DNA of 64,000 bases from Poriferisodalis sp965116245 (GCA_965116245.1 OZ220497.1:1302001-1366000), one strand, 5' to 3'; shown: positions 41,679 through 51,471, counted from the first letter of the stretch. Notes: generated by a model from the sequence alone, not told the origin. Program-made: numbers and translations.

Positions 41679-42899
41679 CTAGGGCGCGGTGGCGCGCAGC
41701 GCGTCGTCCAGTCGGTCAAACATTTGCCCGATCTCCTCATCGGTGATGATGAGCGGCGGGCAGAACCCGAGCGCGTTGCCTATGGGTCGCGCAATCACAC
41801 CGCGCTTGAGGTACGCATCGCGAGCATCGATGGCGTCGCGGCCGAGGTCGCAGGCCCAGATGCCGCCAAGTCCTCGGTAACCGTGGATCATGCCGTCGCC
41901 CGCCAGTGCTCGGAAGCCCTCCTCCATCTGGTCGCCGATGTGGTTGGCCCGCTGCACCAGCCCTTCGGACTCAATGACGCCGATATTGGCGACACCGGCC
42001 GCGCACGCGGTGGGGTGCCCTGAGTAGGTGTAGCCGTGCATGAACTTGTTCTCGTCGACCTCAAGCGTGTCGGCTATTTCGCGTGAGATGACCACGCCGG
42101 ACAGCGGGATATAGCCCGAGGTGACGCCTTTAGCGAAGGTGAACATGTCTGGTACAACTCCGAAGGTCTGGCCTCCAAACCAGTTCCCCGTTCGACCGAA
42201 GCCGCAGATCACTTCATCCAAGATGAGCAGCGCACCGTGCTCGTCGCACAGTCTGCGCAGCCCCTCCAGGTACCCGGGCGGTGGCGGAACTACCCCGCCA
42301 GCGCCTTGGATTGGCTCGGCAATCACCGCTGCTATGCGCGCGCCGTGTTCGGCGAAGAGTTGGGCGGCGGGCTCAACATCGTCGCTGGGAATCTCGGCCA
42401 CGTGTGGCAGCAGGTCACCCCAGCCGTCTCGGATCGGCTCGAGGCCCTGCACACTGGTACCGCCGACGTTGACGCCGTGGTAGCCGCCTGTACGCCGCAC
42501 GATGATCTGCCGGTCGCTATCGCCACGCAGTCGATGAACTCTGCGGGCGAACTTCAGCACGGTGTCTACCGCTTCGGAGCCCGAGCTGCCCAGGAACACG
42601 CGGCCGTCGGGATGCTGAGAACGCGCACGGATCATCTCCGCCACTTCGACAGCAGGCCCATTGGAAAACAGATCAAACGTGTTGTATGTCTCCAGCTTGT
42701 GGAGCTGCGCAGTGATTGCGTCGATCACCGTGCGGTTGCCGTGGCCGATCTGACACAGCCACAGGCTGGCGAGCCCGTCGATGTACTCGTTTCCGGCGGC
42801 ATCACGCAGCATGACACCCTTGCCGGAGACGATTTTGATGAACTGGTTCTCGTCGCGGGAAAGTACCGAGAACGGATGAATGAGTGCGTCGCCGCTCAT
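41679..42899 (-). CDS. class III (omega) aminotransferase
   Basis: A 406-residue PLP enzyme from ATG 42899 with GHGNRTVIDAI, SGSEAVDTVLKFAR, YHGVNVGGTS, LILDEVICGFGRTG and the PLP Lys in TFAKGVTSGY. It resembles beta-alanine/omega-amino acid:pyruvate transaminases. The amino donor cannot be read reliably. It runs in the same direction as the D-aminoacylase gene, after which it could supply keto acids. A 250-base spacer separates it from the divergent AGXT-like gene. Confidence 0.9.
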   Translation of the reverse strand: MSGDALIHPFSVLSRDENQFIKIVSGKGVMLRDAAGNEYIDGLASLWLCQIGHGNRTVIDAITAQLHKLETYNTFDLFSNGPAVEVAEMIRARSQHPDGRVFLGSSGSEAVDTVLKFARRVHRLRGDSDRQIIVRRTGGYHGVNVGGTSVQGLEPIRDGWGDLLPHVAEIPSDDVEPAAQLFAEHGARIAAVIAEPIQGAGGVVPPPPGYLEGLRRLCDEHGALLILDEVICGFGRTGNWFGGQTFGVVPDMFTFAKGVTSGYIPLSGVVISREIADTLEVDENKFMHGYTYSGHPTACAAGVANIGVIESEGLVQRANHIGDQMEEGFRALAGDGMIHGYRGLGGIWACDLGRDAIDARDAYLKRGVIARPIGNALGFCPPLIITDEEIGQMFDRLDDALRATAP

Positions 42900-43150
42900 C
42901 GTGGATACCCCAATCGCTTATGCGAATAGCTATTGCGCCCAGTGCGCCTCAGAATTGCCCCAGAAGTGCCGTGCGCCCCCAGAACTCGGAAATCCCACGC
43001 AGGGCACCCCAGTACCCGCCAACCGCGGGTTAGCTCACAGCTTACGCGCGCACAGCGACGCGTTTCCCGAACAGACTTGTAAGCGGGCGCTACCTAGGCT
43101 TATGCGCCTTGGCGACCGGCGCACGGTGACCATCGCCGAAAGGAACTGCT
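42900..43150. other. divergent promoter region between two aminotransferase genes
   Basis: The two genes point away from this 251-base spacer. It contains a perfect 10-base palindrome, AATAGCTATT (42925-42934), about 26 bases upstream of the class III gene start. That position would suit an operator or overlapping promoter. AAGGA precedes the AGXT-like start. Confidence 0.45.
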
Positions 43151-44407
43151 ATGTCGCGAGCTGCAACGTCGCTTCGGTACGGCAGGCCGTTGGTCATGAT
43201 TCCTGGCCCATCGGTCATTCCCGACCGGGTGCTGAACGCTATGCGTCGCCCCATCCCCAACATCTACGAAGGCGAGGTGGTCAACCTCACTTATGAGCTG
43301 CTTGAGCGACTGCCAGCGTTGGCTCGCACCCAACATCGGGCCTACATCGCAGTTTCCAACGGTCACGGCGCTTGGGAGATGGCTATCTCCAACACGTTGT
43401 CGCGCGGCGACAAGGTGCTGGTACTTGAAGTGGGCCACTTTGCCACAAGCTGGGCTGAGATGGCCGCCCAGAGTGATGTTAAGTTTGAAGTGTTGCATGC
43501 CCCCGAGCGCGCAGCCATAGGCGCTCAGGCTGTAGCCGAACGTCTTCAAGCAGACGTTGGAAGAGAGTTCAACGCAGTGCTGGTGGCCCAGACCGACACG
43601 GCCTCGTCGGTGCGCAACGACTTAGCTGCGATACGTCGCGCGATAGATGAGGCTGACCATCCGGCTCTGCTGATGGCCGACTGCGTGGCTTCGCTGGGGT
43701 GTGAGCCGTTTGAGATGGACGCATGGGGCGTGGACGTCACGGTGGCAGGTAGCCAGAAGGGGTTGATGGTGCCGCCCGGCCTTGGCATGGTCTGGGTCGG
43801 TCCGAAGGCTTGGGAAGCTCACCAGCGTGCCGATTTGCGCACTGGCTACTGGGATTGGACGCGGCGCACCGACCCTGAAGCGCACTATTGGATCTTCTGC
43901 GGTACGCCACCAGTGCAGCATCTGTGGGGCTTGACGGAGGCGCTGGACATGATTGACGAGGAGGGTTTGGAGAACGTTTGGGAGCGTCATCGCGTTCTAG
44001 CGAGCGCCATCCATGCGGCCGTTGAGGCCTGGTCGGTGCCTGGGGGGCTCGAGCTGAACGTCCGGGATGTCGCGCATCGCTCTAACTCCGTCACGATGGT
44101 CCGCACCGGTGAGGTGTCCGCTCAGCAGATGCGTGCCACCTGCGAGGCCGAAGCAGGCCTCACCCTCGGACTCAGCATCGACGGCAGCCCCGACTCGGGA
44201 TTTCGCATCGGACACATGGGACATCTAAACCCGCCGATGCTGCTCGGCACGCTCGGCACCATCGAGGCCGCTTTGACGGCGCTGGACGCGCCGCTGGGCG
44301 CTTCGGGCGTGGCCGCCGCAGCGGCAGTGATTGCGAAGGCGACTACACCGGCGGCCAAGCCCCCAGCCGAGCTTGACGAGCCGTCGTCTGGCTGCTGCCC
44401 GGAATAG
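43151..44407 (+). CDS. alanine-glyoxylate/serine-pyruvate aminotransferase
   Basis: A 418-residue class V aminotransferase, ATG 43151 with AAGGA upstream. Family motifs: MIPGPSVIPDRVLNAM at the start, VSNGHGAWEMA, and PLP Lys in AGSQKGLMVPPGLG. The C-terminus shows GFRIGHMGHL, then an Ala-rich tail ending in CCPE. It converts glyoxylate to glycine (or serine to hydroxypyruvate). With the hydroxyacid oxidase and the methylglycine dehydrogenases further along, it forms a glyoxylate-glycine node. The Ala/Pro tail with a double Cys is unusual for the family. Confidence 0.9.
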   Translation: MSRAATSLRYGRPLVMIPGPSVIPDRVLNAMRRPIPNIYEGEVVNLTYELLERLPALARTQHRAYIAVSNGHGAWEMAISNTLSRGDKVLVLEVGHFATSWAEMAAQSDVKFEVLHAPERAAIGAQAVAERLQADVGREFNAVLVAQTDTASSVRNDLAAIRRAIDEADHPALLMADCVASLGCEPFEMDAWGVDVTVAGSQKGLMVPPGLGMVWVGPKAWEAHQRADLRTGYWDWTRRTDPEAHYWIFCGTPPVQHLWGLTEALDMIDEEGLENVWERHRVLASAIHAAVEAWSVPGGLELNVRDVAHRSNSVTMVRTGEVSAQQMRATCEAEAGLTLGLSIDGSPDSGFRIGHMGHLNPPMLLGTLGTIEAALTALDAPLGASGVAAAAAVIAKATTPAAKPPAELDEPSSGCCPE

Positions 44408-44438
44408 TCGTCATAGCTGGAATAGCCGTCTAGCCGTC
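44401..44438. repeat. GGAATAG and TAGCCGTC short repeats between convergent genes
   Basis: GGAATAG at 44401-44407 and 44419-44425, followed by TAGCCGTC at 44423-44430 and 44431-44438. They lie between the AGXT stop and the TauE/SafE stop. Confidence 0.7.
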
Positions 44439-45157
44439 TAGCTGACTAGTTGGCGCAGCAGCACCACCGCAGCGCTAGTAGCGGCCACACCTAGCACGAT
44501 CATGCGGAACTGAGTTCCCGCGAGTCTTGGCCGTAGCCAGCGTCCTATCGGCAAGCCAAGCAGCACTGCAGGCAGCAAACCCAGCCCGAACCAGAGCTGG
44601 CGCAGGCCGAAGTCGCCGATGATCACCAGCGCGCCGATGATGGACGCACCCACAACCAGCATGTAGGTCGCCAACGTCGCTCGCAGGGCCGCTGGCTGCC
44701 AATGGCTCGCGAACACCGCATACACCGGGCCGGGCACTGCAGCTACCGAAGACGAGAATGCCGTGCCTGCACCGGCGGCATAGTCGGCGAGACGGCCCTC
44801 CGGCGGCCGCGTGCCGACCGCCTGGACAGCAACAGCCAACAACACGAACAAGCTGACGGCGATGGCCAAAGAGCGATCGCTCAATACCGATAGCAGAGCC
44901 AGCCCTCCTGCGAGACCCAACGGTGCCGACACCAACTGACGCCCCAGCGCCGGTGCGTTCAGTGACGCTCGGTCGGCGATTGCGTTGCGCACATTGATGC
45001 CGCCAGCCACCATCAGCATAGGCCCGGGCACGAACGTTGGTTCTATCACCACTAGAAGCGGGCCCGCTATAAGACCCATGCCGATGCCGATGCAGGCCTG
45101 CGTTCCGGCCCCGACAGCGACGAACAGCGCAGCCAGCAAGTACTCGACGACGCTCAC
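44438..45157 (-). CDS. TauE/SafE-family anion exporter
   Basis: A 239-residue protein from GTG 45157 with eight hydrophobic helices. It has the repeated TauE/SafE motif: an N-terminal GIGMGLIAGPLL and the matching second-half VPGPVYAVFA. Members export sulfite, sulfoacetate or related anions. It is convergent with the AGXT-like gene and has no transporter partner. It could export sulfite from the SsuD-like enzyme or from taurine-type breakdown, but it lies about 19 kb from that gene, so this is inference. Confidence 0.88.
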   Translation of the reverse strand: MSVVEYLLAALFVAVGAGTQACIGIGMGLIAGPLLVVIEPTFVPGPMLMVAGGINVRNAIADRASLNAPALGRQLVSAPLGLAGGLALLSVLSDRSLAIAVSLFVLLAVAVQAVGTRPPEGRLADYAAGAGTAFSSSVAAVPGPVYAVFASHWQPAALRATLATYMLVVGASIIGALVIIGDFGLRQLWFGLGLLPAVLLGLPIGRWLRPRLAGTQFRMIVLGVAATSAAVVLLRQLVS

Positions 45158-45260
45158 CGAGCGCTACCGACATGATTCACTGTGACGACTCTGCTTACCC
45201 TGTTTGCTCTGTTGACACTCGGGCGCTTGTTCTGGCGTTCGTAGTGTGGGGTAGCAGCAA

Positions 45261-45935
45261 CTACAGCGTGAACGGAACCCCGTCTGCGCGTTCGCGCCGC
45301 ACGAACTCTTCAACCGGCTTGCGGCTGAGTTTGGTGAGCTGTTTGCGCGGCTTGCCTATCGGCATTAGCGCGCACACGGCCTCATAATCCTCAAGCCCTA
45401 GCAGTTCTTTCACTGCCGGTTCTGAAGCCGCCAGCAGTGTGGTAAGCGCCCCCCCGTAGCCCTCGTTGCGGGCGCTGAGCAGGATGTTCCACACCAGCGG
45501 GTAGATCGAAGCGCCGCTGACGACACCAACGCGGTCTAGCTCTTTGTCGATCGATGCCACTTTACGCAGGTCAACGGATGCCACCAGTACTACCGGAATC
45601 TTGTCCATCTCGGCGAACATTGGCAGCATGATCGGCAGTGAGTCGTCCGCTATGGCCTCCGCGTGATCTATTGACGATGGCTCGTAGCTCTGCCAATAGA
45701 CCTCACCGGCACGAGTCTGAGCGACAGCAACGCGCATCGCAGGAATGCTCAACTCACCGAGTTGTTTCTTGCGCTGCGGGTCGCGCACCACGGTGATCTT
45801 CCAGCCCTGACGGTTGCCGCCGTTCGCAGCGAACCGAGCGTTGTCAAATATGCGGTGCAGCACTTCATCGGGTACGTCGTCGTCGGTGAAGTCCCGTGCG
45901 GCGAAGGTGGTGCGCATGACATCGTAGATCTCCAT
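45261..45935 (-). CDS. nitroreductase-family FMN protein
   Basis: ATG 45935 gives 224 residues; the longer frame to 45995 lacks family sequence. MRTTFAARDFTDDDVPDEVLHRI, then FAANGGNRQGWKITVV (FMN-phosphate contact) and a C-terminal ALMPIGKPRKQL place it in the nitroreductase fold, likely a homodimer using NAD(P)H. Substrate unknown. It is divergent from the carboxylase gene, with 84 bases between the starts. Confidence 0.87.
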   Translation of the reverse strand: MEIYDVMRTTFAARDFTDDDVPDEVLHRIFDNARFAANGGNRQGWKITVVRDPQRKKQLGELSIPAMRVAVAQTRAGEVYWQSYEPSSIDHAEAIADDSLPIMLPMFAEMDKIPVVLVASVDLRKVASIDKELDRVGVVSGASIYPLVWNILLSARNEGYGGALTTLLAASEPAVKELLGLEDYEAVCALMPIGKPRKQLTKLSRKPVEEFVRRERADGVPFTL

Positions 45936-46019
45936 TACGCCAGTCTCGCACTGGTACGCCAGACTCGCACTAACTGTCCATAGCCAGTCATCCATGGGTA
46001 GCCATCAATAGGGGGAAAC

Positions 46020-49000
46020 GTGACCTTCACCCGTGTCCTGATCGCCAATCGAGGCGAGATCGCCATTCGGATCGCTCAAGCTGCAAGAGCGTTGGGCATT
46101 GAGACCGTGGCGGTGCATGCGCACGCCGACGAGCGCTCGCTGCACTTGACGACTGTGGACACCGTTGTGCCGCTGCCAAGCGTCGACCCGCTGGCTGCGT
46201 ATCTGGACATTGACGCGCTCTTGCGAATCGCGGTTGAGCACGGCTGCGACTGCGTGCATCCCGGTTACGGATTCTTGGCCGAGAACGCAGCCTTTGCCGC
46301 TGGCTGTGCCGATGCGGGGCTCACGTTCGTTGGCCCAACCGCAGAATCGCTTGAGCTGTTTGGCGACAAAGTTCGCGCGCGTGCCGTGGCAGCTTCGCTA
46401 GACATTCCCATCGCCGCTGGGTCCTCTGGCGCGGTAGCCGACGCAGCAGCCGCAGCCGATGCAGCCGCAGCGGTCGGGCTACCGGTGATGCTGAAGGCGG
46501 CTGGCGGTGGTGGCGGCCGAGGGATGCGTGTTGTGGAGCGCATCGAGGACATCGCCAAGGCGTTCGAACGATGTTCCAGTGAGGCAGCAGCGGCTTTTGG
46601 TGACGGAACCGTGTTTGTTGAAAGACTGATTGAGCGGCCGCGCCATATCGAAGTGCAGGTAATGGCCGACCGGCACGGCAGCGTTGCGCATCTGTGGGAA
46701 CGGGACTGCTCGATTCAGCAGCGCAACCAAAAAGTCATCGAGGTCGCTCCCGCGGCAGGTCTAGGCGGCGAGCTGCGAAATCGGCTGCACGCCGACGCTC
46801 TGCGACTGGCGGCGCGAGCTGGCTTGACGAACGCGGCCACGGTGGAGTTCCTGGTGTCTCCGGAGTCGGGTGAGTACTTCTTCATTGAGTGCAATCCGCG
46901 CATCCAGGTGGAGCACACCGTTACAGAACAGGTCACCGGCATTGACCTCGTGGAGGCACAATTCGAGATCGCTGCGGGCGCTCGACTAGCAGACTTGGGC
47001 ATTGTGCCCGTAGTGGTCGACGAGGCTGAGCGAAACGAGTACGTGGAGCCAGCGTTCAGCGCAGCAGGGCTCTCGGTGGAGGGATCCTCCATGGGGGAAC
47101 TACGCATTGCACCGCGGGGATATGCCGTGCAGGCCAGAGTGGTGGCCACAGGACCGGGCGCTATTTCTGCCTATCAGGAACCCTCGGGAGCGGGTGTGCG
47201 TGTTGACGCCGCTGGTTACTCGGGCTATGCGCCTCCACCGCAGTACGACCCGCTGTTAGCCAAGGTCATCGGCAGTGGCAGCACCCTTAGCGCGGCGGTA
47301 GCTCGCACTTCTATGGCACTAGCCGACTTTCACGTAGGCCGACTGCCCACCAACATTGGCCAGCTCAGGGAGATACTGGCTCATCCGGCCGTGAGCTCTG
47401 GTGACGCACGCACCACGCTGCTGACTGAGTTACTGGCTGATTGGGCGTCCACACCGAGTGTTGAGGTGGCCGGCGCCAGCGGCGGCACAACCGGTGCCAC
47501 CGCGGCCAGCAATAGCAGAGCCAGCAGCCAGACCAGCGCGCCTGCTGGCGGCACATCTCGTCGTGCCGCCCTGTTGGAGCCTGCCGCGCAAGGCCGAACT
47601 GCGTTGCTGGGCCCGCCGACCTTGCTAGGCCAACACGCTTCGTCGGGTACGCCGGGCAGTGTCCCAGGCAACGCAGCCCCGCAACGGTCGACATGGCCCG
47701 ACCGTGGACTCGCAGACGGCGAGACATCCGTCGTGAGTCCGCTCACCGCGAGCGTCGTAGAGGTGCGGGTGAGCGAAGGTGATGCTGTGACTGCAGGGCA
47801 AGCCCTCGTGGTTGTGTCGGCCATGAAGATGGAGACCGAGATTGACGCCCCTTGTGACGGCACTGTTTCTGCGATGCGTGAGTTGCGGCCCGGCGATCAG
47901 TTATCCGTTGGCGATGCGCTGGCCATCGTGATGTCCGGTTCGGATGGGGCTGGAGTAGAGACATCTGATGTCAGCAGCGAGGGCTGGGAGCCGCTGCTCG
48001 ACGAAGTCCAAACCCTGCAACGCCTGGCTTCTGCACGCCTCGGGCCAGACTCGCAGGAGCCCGGCGTTGTACGGCAACGCAACCGAGGCAAGCTGCATTG
48101 CCGCGAGCGCATTGGGCTGCTGGTTGACGGAGGCAGCTTCCGAGAAGTCGGGAGCTTGGCCGGATTCGCCTCATACGACGAAGATGGAACTATTGCGGCT
48201 TTCACTCCGGCGAACCACGTCGGTGGCACCGCCACGATCGATCAGCGAGACGTTGTGGTGTGCGCTGACGATTTCACCTCGCGAGGTGGCCATTCCGATG
48301 GCGCCATAGGCGCCAAGAGCTTCTACTTGGACTTGCTGTCACTTGAGTTGGGTACGCCCTCAATCCGGCTGCTGGATGGTTCCTCAGGCGGTGGCAGCGT
48401 GGCCTCAATGGTGCCCGAACAGCGCACCGAGGGCGAGAGCAGCGCTAAAGAGAGCACCGGCGCTATCAAGGCTGGCCGCCCGAGGGTCACTGGCGAAGGC
48501 GGTTCGTTCATGCCGCCGCATTTGGGCAGCACCGAGTATGCGCAGCAGCTCGCGACGGTGCCGGTGGTGAACATGTTGTTGGGCAGTGTGGTCGGCCTTG
48601 GCGCTGCGAAGGCCGTGCTGGGGCATTTCTCGGTCATGGTGCGGGGTATTTCTCAGCTATTCGTGGCGGGTCCGCCGGTGGTCAGTCACGCGATGGGCTA
48701 TGACATTTCTAAAGAAGATCTGGGCGACTGGCGCATTCACTGCACAAATGGCTCGGTGGACAATCTTGCTGAAACTGAACAAGAAGCAGTTGAGCAGGTC
48801 CGACGATTCTTGTCATATCTCCCGTCGTCGGTTTATGAGATGCCACCCGTGTTGCCGCCCGATCCCGACGATCCGCCCGACAGAAGAGACGAAGAGCTGC
48901 TGAGGTTGATTCCCCGCAAACGGACTACGACGTTTGATATTCGCCGCGGCATTGAGCTGATTTGTGACCGAGGCTCGTTTTTCGAAATCGGTCCGCTGTG

Positions 49001-49643
49001 GGGCACAGATCAAGTGGTTGGACTTGCGCGCATGAACGGCCACCCGGTGGGTGTGCTGGCATCTGACAGCCGACATCCCAACGGTGGAGCTCTCACCGCA
49101 GACGGATGCGACAAGTTGACGCGCCACATCGACTTGTGCGACCTGTTTCATCTGCCAATTCTGAACCTGTGCGATAACCCCGGATTCGCAGTCGGCGTAG
49201 AGCATGAGATCACCGGCACAATTCGCAAGGGCGCGACCTGGATGACAGCGTTCGCTCAAGCCGCGGTGCCCATATTCACGGTGTTGATGCGCCGCAGTTT
49301 TGGCGTGGCTGGCAACAACTACGCCACGCCCAGACGCCAGTACAACACCCGGGTTGTTTGGCCAGCCGCCGATGTGGGCGGTATCCCACCAGAGGGCGGC
49401 ATCGAGGCGGCCTATAAGCGACAGCTAGCCGAGGCCGAGGACCCAGTGGCGTTGCGTGCTGAGCTGGACGCCCGCATTGAAGCGGCACGCGGTCCAATCG
49501 GGCCGCTGAATCGCTTTCAAATAGAGGAGATGATCGACCCGCGTGACACACGTCGACTGATCTGCGAGTGGATCGGTGGTGCGTACCGAGTCGCCGGGCG
49601 ACCTGCACAGTTGATGTCGCGCCCAATCGCGTTCCGACCTTGA
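46020..49643 (+). CDS. single-chain biotin-dependent acyl-CoA carboxylase
   Basis: GTG 46020 with a purine-rich AGGGGG upstream starts a 1207-residue protein. Biotin carboxylase comes first (IANRGEIAIRI, GGGGGRGMRVVERI near residue 160, FIECNPRIQVEHTVTEQ), then an Ala/Ser/Thr/Gly-rich linker (about residues 485-560). Next is a biotin-carrier domain with the biotin Lys 603 in VVSAMKMETEID. The carboxyltransferase occupies the rest, from about residue 665 (RNRGKLHCRERI) to the end, with both its N- and C-lobes. Most actinobacteria have separate alpha and beta chains; this fusion holds the full catalytic cycle in one chain. The acyl-CoA substrate (acetyl, propionyl or other) cannot be told by eye. 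Confidence 0.92.
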   Translation: MTFTRVLIANRGEIAIRIAQAARALGIETVAVHAHADERSLHLTTVDTVVPLPSVDPLAAYLDIDALLRIAVEHGCDCVHPGYGFLAENAAFAAGCADAGLTFVGPTAESLELFGDKVRARAVAASLDIPIAAGSSGAVADAAAAADAAAAVGLPVMLKAAGGGGGRGMRVVERIEDIAKAFERCSSEAAAAFGDGTVFVERLIERPRHIEVQVMADRHGSVAHLWERDCSIQQRNQKVIEVAPAAGLGGELRNRLHADALRLAARAGLTNAATVEFLVSPESGEYFFIECNPRIQVEHTVTEQVTGIDLVEAQFEIAAGARLADLGIVPVVVDEAERNEYVEPAFSAAGLSVEGSSMGELRIAPRGYAVQARVVATGPGAISAYQEPSGAGVRVDAAGYSGYAPPPQYDPLLAKVIGSGSTLSAAVARTSMALADFHVGRLPTNIGQLREILAHPAVSSGDARTTLLTELLADWASTPSVEVAGASGGTTGATAASNSRASSQTSAPAGGTSRRAALLEPAAQGRTALLGPPTLLGQHASSGTPGSVPGNAAPQRSTWPDRGLADGETSVVSPLTASVVEVRVSEGDAVTAGQALVVVSAMKMETEIDAPCDGTVSAMRELRPGDQLSVGDALAIVMSGSDGAGVETSDVSSEGWEPLLDEVQTLQRLASARLGPDSQEPGVVRQRNRGKLHCRERIGLLVDGGSFREVGSLAGFASYDEDGTIAAFTPANHVGGTATIDQRDVVVCADDFTSRGGHSDGAIGAKSFYLDLLSLELGTPSIRLLDGSSGGGSVASMVPEQRTEGESSAKESTGAIKAGRPRVTGEGGSFMPPHLGSTEYAQQLATVPVVNMLLGSVVGLGAAKAVLGHFSVMVRGISQLFVAGPPVVSHAMGYDISKEDLGDWRIHCTNGSVDNLAETEQEAVEQVRRFLSYLPSSVYEMPPVLPPDPDDPPDRRDEELLRLIPRKRTTTFDIRRGIELICDRGSFFEIGPLWGTDQVVGLARMNGHPVGVLASDSRHPNGGALTADGCDKLTRHIDLCDLFHLPILNLCDNPGFAVGVEHEITGTIRKGATWMTAFAQAAVPIFTVLMRRSFGVAGNNYATPRRQYNTRVVWPAADVGGIPPEGGIEAAYKRQLAEAEDPVALRAELDARIEAARGPIGPLNRFQIEEMIDPRDTRRLICEWIGGAYRVAGRPAQLMSRPIAFRP

Positions 49644-49757
49644 TCTTCAGACAAATGCCATCGGAGGCACACTCGCATCACGCGCCAATAACCTCCCTAG
49701 AAAATGAAAACTAGCGGCTTGAAGCTGCGTAGCCGATCCGTTATCCGCGCGAGTTCA

Positions 49758-51371
49758 CTAGGCAGTTGGTGCCGCCTCCACGGCCCAGACCAAGGGAGCT
49801 GTACTGGGCGGAACCCGCCCGGCCGCGTCTTTGTCGTTGATCAGAGTCTGCAGACCGTTCATAGGAGTAGTCCGCGACGGGCCTTGTTGAGCTTTGTTTG
49901 TGACGGACTGCGCCTCGGCTGGTGGCTGAACCATTGAAGCTGGTTGTGCCGATGAACTCGCCAGGGCCACCGAAACTGGCCGTGTCACAGAGTCCGGCTG
50001 CGTTACTGAAACTGGTTGGGCCAATGGGCGCTGCGGCTTTGTCGGCTTTATCGGCGGTGCAGGCGCCGCCAGATACTCGCGTGCAGGCGCGCCAGCAAAG
50101 CTGTAGACGACAAACCCGATAGCGGCGATGACCGCAATAGTGACGAACGCCGACCTGTAGCTGTATGTGTCTTCCAGAATGCCCACCAGTGCGGGCCCTC
50201 CGGCTCCGCCTATCACCATCAGCAACGAGCCGAAGCCGTAAATCCGTGGGTAGTCCCTGACGCCAAAGGCGTCGGCCAAGATCAGCGGGTGCAACATGAG
50301 CAGGTTGCCCATAGCACTGCCCAGCACAACTACACCAATGATGATTGTGAGTCTGTTACTAGCTGTAGACAGCACGATCAACCCGACGCACTGCACCACA
50401 ATCAGCGACATGGTTAGCCACCGCAACGACACTCTCAACGCCGCAATGCCACCGCTTATCCTGGCCACGACACTGGTGCCGCCCATAAGGGCCACCGCTC
50501 CTGCACCCGCGGCTTCCCAACCCAGGCGGTCGCCTGCGAGCTTGTAGACGTGTTGGATGGCACCGATCTGGCTGCCCATTACCAGCACAAAGCCGATGGC
50601 CGTGAAGATGAAAAAGCGCGACCGGATTGCTTGCCGGTACGGCGTCCCAGGTGGAAGGTCTGAATCTCCCTGAGCACCGCGTCGGTTGCCGGTGCTGATG
50701 CGGTTGCCGTCCGGCGCCAGCCCTACGTTGTGAGGCCACGCTCGCACCAAGAGCCACGTGGCCAGCAGAAGGGAAATGCAATAGACGACGGCGAATCGTG
50801 GTGCCCATTCCACGAGCGAGTCCGCCTCGAAGCGTCTGGCTATCTGTGGCAGTAGCAGGATTCCGCCGAGCGATAGGCCCGTTGACGCGATGGCGAGCGC
50901 GATCGACCGCTGACGCTCAAACCACCTCGTGACGATTGTGGTGGTGGGCACCAGGCCGCAGAGTCCGAAGCCGACGCCGAAGATGGTCATTACGGCGAAC
51001 ATCTGCCAACCGCTGCGGATTTGCGCGAGCAGCGCCATGCCGATAGAGCTGACGAGAATGCCCGCTGTGATGATCCAGCGGACATCTATGCGGTTGATGA
51101 AGCCGCTCATGTAGTACCCGCACAGTCCTGACGCCACCAGGAAGGCGCTTATGCCGGCACCGGCCAGTCCGGTGCTGAAGCCCTGCTCGTCTACCAGGGC
51201 ATCCAAATAGGCGCCGAGGGCGTAGAACACCATGCCCGAGGTAATGAACATCACCCCGAAGACGCCAGCCAGAACTACCCAACCGCGCAAAGAGCGTTGA
51301 CTGCGCACAGCAATGGTCTCCGGCGCCTTGAGCACAACACAGCCTGCCAGCGAAACCGCCCTGGTACTCAT
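49758..51371 (-). CDS. major-facilitator-superfamily carrier, oxalate/formate-antiporter-like
   Basis: ATG 51371 with GAGAGG 3-4 bases upstream gives 537 residues; an in-frame GTG at 51389 is unlikely. Twelve hydrophobic segments span residues about 25-420 with the MFS central loop (NRISTGNRRGAQ). The early motif VLAGVFGVMFITSGMVFYALG matches the oxalate:formate-antiporter and monocarboxylate group. A C-terminal tail of more than 100 residues is low-complexity Pro/Gln/Ser/Val-rich with repeated PVSV/QPxS units, which is unusual. Likely exports or imports a carboxylic acid; substrate unknown. It is divergent from the alcohol dehydrogenase gene. Confidence 0.88.
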   Translation of the reverse strand: MSTRAVSLAGCVVLKAPETIAVRSQRSLRGWVVLAGVFGVMFITSGMVFYALGAYLDALVDEQGFSTGLAGAGISAFLVASGLCGYYMSGFINRIDVRWIITAGILVSSIGMALLAQIRSGWQMFAVMTIFGVGFGLCGLVPTTTIVTRWFERQRSIALAIASTGLSLGGILLLPQIARRFEADSLVEWAPRFAVVYCISLLLATWLLVRAWPHNVGLAPDGNRISTGNRRGAQGDSDLPPGTPYRQAIRSRFFIFTAIGFVLVMGSQIGAIQHVYKLAGDRLGWEAAGAGAVALMGGTSVVARISGGIAALRVSLRWLTMSLIVVQCVGLIVLSTASNRLTIIIGVVVLGSAMGNLLMLHPLILADAFGVRDYPRIYGFGSLLMVIGGAGGPALVGILEDTYSYRSAFVTIAVIAAIGFVVYSFAGAPAREYLAAPAPPIKPTKPQRPLAQPVSVTQPDSVTRPVSVALASSSAQPASMVQPPAEAQSVTNKAQQGPSRTTPMNGLQTLINDKDAAGRVPPSTAPLVWAVEAAPTA

Positions 51372-51471
51372 GGGCCTCTCATGCGCCACAATCTGTTTGG
51401 CAGACAGGTAGCCAGGTCAGCAGCGGAGCAGGAGGCGGCCAGATGGACACGTCATGGAAGGTGGACATTTC

